Source of the DNA: a virus
Virus record (IMG/VR): IMGVR_UViG_3300042350_001707
Location: 1-23,768 of that record
Direction: 5' to 3' (one strand)
Length of the DNA stretch: 23,768 nucleotides
Position numbers and translations under genes: made by a program. Shown piece by piece: positions 22,515 to 23,768 of the stretch. The notes beneath the pieces are model-generated. The model was not told the DNA's origin. It searched no databases and was given only the letters and a program-made list of their open reading frames with translations. The number at the start of each line of letters is the position of its first letter. Positions within the stretch are counted from its first letter, which is position 1.

Positions 22515-22688
22515 TCAGTCGATTACGACGCGCGCCCGCAACGTCGCGAGCGTCTCCTCGGTCCTCGCGATCTCCGCTTCGATCTGAGCGCAGAGGGCAG
22601 CGTCACCGAGAAGGCCCGCCGATGTCCGCTGCGCTGTCAGGTTGGCGAGGCGCGCAAGCGCAAGGGCAATCAGATCGGAAATCGTCAT
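22515..22688 (-). CDS. Very small helical phage protein (57 residues)
   Basis: An ATG at 22688, two bases after the stop of the Kelch-like gene, gives 57 residues: MTISDLIALALARLANLTAQ at the start, and QIEAEIARTEETLATLRARV near the end. The sequence is almost entirely predicted amphipathic helix with heptad spacing, suggesting a two-helix coiled coil. Small proteins of this kind (MTI..LIALA..RLA, then a TE.TLA.LR block) are common next to phage tail genes, as I recall. The spacing and the lack of any other gene between 22488 and 22690 support it. No function is known. Confidence 0.7.
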   Translation of the reverse strand: MTISDLIALALARLANLTAQRTSAGLLGDAALCAQIEAEIARTEETLATLRARVVID

Positions 22689-22690
22689 GG

Positions 22691-23768
22691 TCAGATCACC
22701 ATCTGCCGCATGTGGATTGCCGACGTATTCAACACGATGTGCATATAGTCGATCTCAGTCGCGCCGTCCCTATACGTCACGTCGAACGCGGTGTCGCCCA
22801 AGACCGCCGCACCGTTTGGGTAGAGCATCGTCGTCCAGCCGTCCATCGAGGCTTGCGCGATGTCGAAGCGGAACCAGCGACCCGTCGCGTCTTTCTGGAT
22901 GTAGATGGCATCTTTACTGTAGATCCACTTCGTGCCGGTCGTGAAGGTTTCGACAGCGGGGCTGTAGGTCAACGCTGCCCAGCTATTCGCGGCGATGTCA
23001 TAGCGGTCGAGAAGCGCGCCCGCGCCGCCACGGAACGAGTAGATATAGCGCCCGTTGAGGATCGCGCTCTCGTTGTTCCAGTCGCTGGCGGACACGCTGT
23101 GTATCCAGCTTCCAGACACCGCAGCACCCGGAGCGCCGCCGCGCGCCACGCTGGGAGAGAGAGTGGACCAAGAGTTGCCGCTTATCGAGTAGCGGTACAT
23201 CGCTATCGCGCCATTCCCGATGGCGTAGATGTAGTCGTCGTTGCCTTCGAGACTGTACTGCGAGGTCGCATCCGGCGTCGTTGTCCAGGCACTAGAAACG
23301 GTGATGACCGTTCCGGTGTTCGACGCAACCGTGCGGATCTGCCCCGCGCCCGTGCCAGCGGTGATCCGGATTTGGTAGTTCGCCCACTGGTTCGTTGTCC
23401 ACGACTTGGCCGAGTTCGTCAGCGTCGTGGATGCGCCAGCAGTCGCCGTGCCGGTGGCGAAGCTTTTGAATCCGAGATCAAGCCATGACGGCGTCGAGAT
23501 GAGCCGACCGTCCGTGCCCCATGACGCCGGAAGGCCGGTGTTGACCAACGTGACCCAGGTATTCGTCGCGTAGTCGTATCGCTTGAACGAGCCGCTCGCG
23601 AGCGTGCCCGCGCCCAGAACGAAGAAGACCGGCGTCTTCAATCGATACTGCGAGGTGCTGTCAAAAGCGGTCGCCTCGGCATCCGTGAAAGTGATCACCG
23701 CATTTGCGCCAATCGTATTCGACGCAATCGTCTTCAACTTGCCCGCGTTTGTGCCGCCGACGAAATAG
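22691..23768 (-). CDS. Kelch-like virion protein, 5' end beyond the window
   Basis: The frame is open from the right edge to the stop at 22691, about 359 residues, so the start is missing; an internal TTG at 23737 is not a likely start. Two copies of a linker-like motif are visible: GTNAGKLKTIASNTIGANAV at the edge and GTGAGQIRTVASNTGTVITV further on, each ending in DSTSQYRL or DATSQYSL. Kelch-like blades follow: DDYIYAIGNGAIAMYRYSIS with NSWSTL, GRYIYSF with LLDRYDIAANSWAALTY, and DAIYIQ with RWFRFDI. This suggests a beta-propeller virion protein, perhaps a fibre or capsid-surface component. It is the earliest gene of the late operon in this window. The similarity to Kelch repeats is by eye. 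Confidence 0.75.
   Translation of the reverse strand, partial: YFVGGTNAGKLKTIASNTIGANAVITFTDAEATAFDSTSQYRLKTPVFFVLGAGTLASGSFKRYDYATNTWVTLVNTGLPASWGTDGRLISTPSWLDLGFKSFATGTATAGASTTLTNSAKSWTTNQWANYQIRITAGTGAGQIRTVASNTGTVITVSSAWTTTPDATSQYSLEGNDDYIYAIGNGAIAMYRYSISGNSWSTLSPSVARGGAPGAAVSGSWIHSVSASDWNNESAILNGRYIYSFRGGAGALLDRYDIAANSWAALTYSPAVETFTTGTKWIYSKDAIYIQKDATGRWFRFDIAQASMDGWTTMLYPNGAAVLGDTAFDVTYRDGATEIDYMHIVLNTSAIHMRQMVI

Overview
The window is part of a tailed-phage genome (or an integrated prophage) with a podovirus-like plan. The host was probably a high-GC proteobacterium: codon use is GC-rich, Shine-Dalgarno sequences are AGGAGG-like, and the lysis set is of Gram-negative type with an i-spanin/o-spanin pair. 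No integrase, tRNA, rRNA, CRISPR array or insertion sequence was seen. Terminase, portal and major capsid genes are absent and probably lie beyond the right edge, upstream in the late operon.

Layout. (1) 1-833, leftward: a Sak4-like recombination ATPase (cut by the left edge) and a small conserved phage protein. (2) 834-1034: a divergent control region with a candidate leftward promoter, CAACT direct repeats and two inverted repeats. (3) 1035-4292, rightward: RusA resolvase, a prim-pol/DUF3987 primase-helicase, and a small helix-turn-helix protein, linked by an ATGA overlap or a short gap. (4) 4299-4326: a perfect 10-bp hairpin between convergent operons. (5) 4331-23768, leftward: one dense late operon with almost no intergenic DNA.

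In transcription order (right to left) the late operon holds a Kelch-like virion protein (cut by the right edge), a 57-aa protein, a short 21-residue-repeat protein, three small basic proteins, a head-tail adaptor with a discoidin-like insert, a CxxC protein, a small holin-like membrane protein, a GH24 lysozyme with a C-terminal membrane segment, overlapping i-spanin and o-spanin genes, a second adaptor, a tail fibre, a small virion protein, a lower-GC glycine-rich tip protein, a Tfa-like small protein, a cupin, a gp10/nozzle-like tail protein, a 1138-aa repeat protein, and four probable internal (DNA-ejection) virion proteins.

The left part probably handles recombination-dependent replication (Sak4, RusA, prim-pol/helicase). 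The right part builds the neck, short tail and ejection apparatus, with the lysis genes inserted between two adaptor genes. The most unusual features are the 1138-aa protein (exactly 44 copies of a 21-residue repeat in blocks of 12, 9, 9, 9 and 5), a small relative of it elsewhere in the operon, an identical seven-residue C-terminus on two unrelated proteins, a discoidin-like insert in an adaptor, and a cupin inside the tail module.
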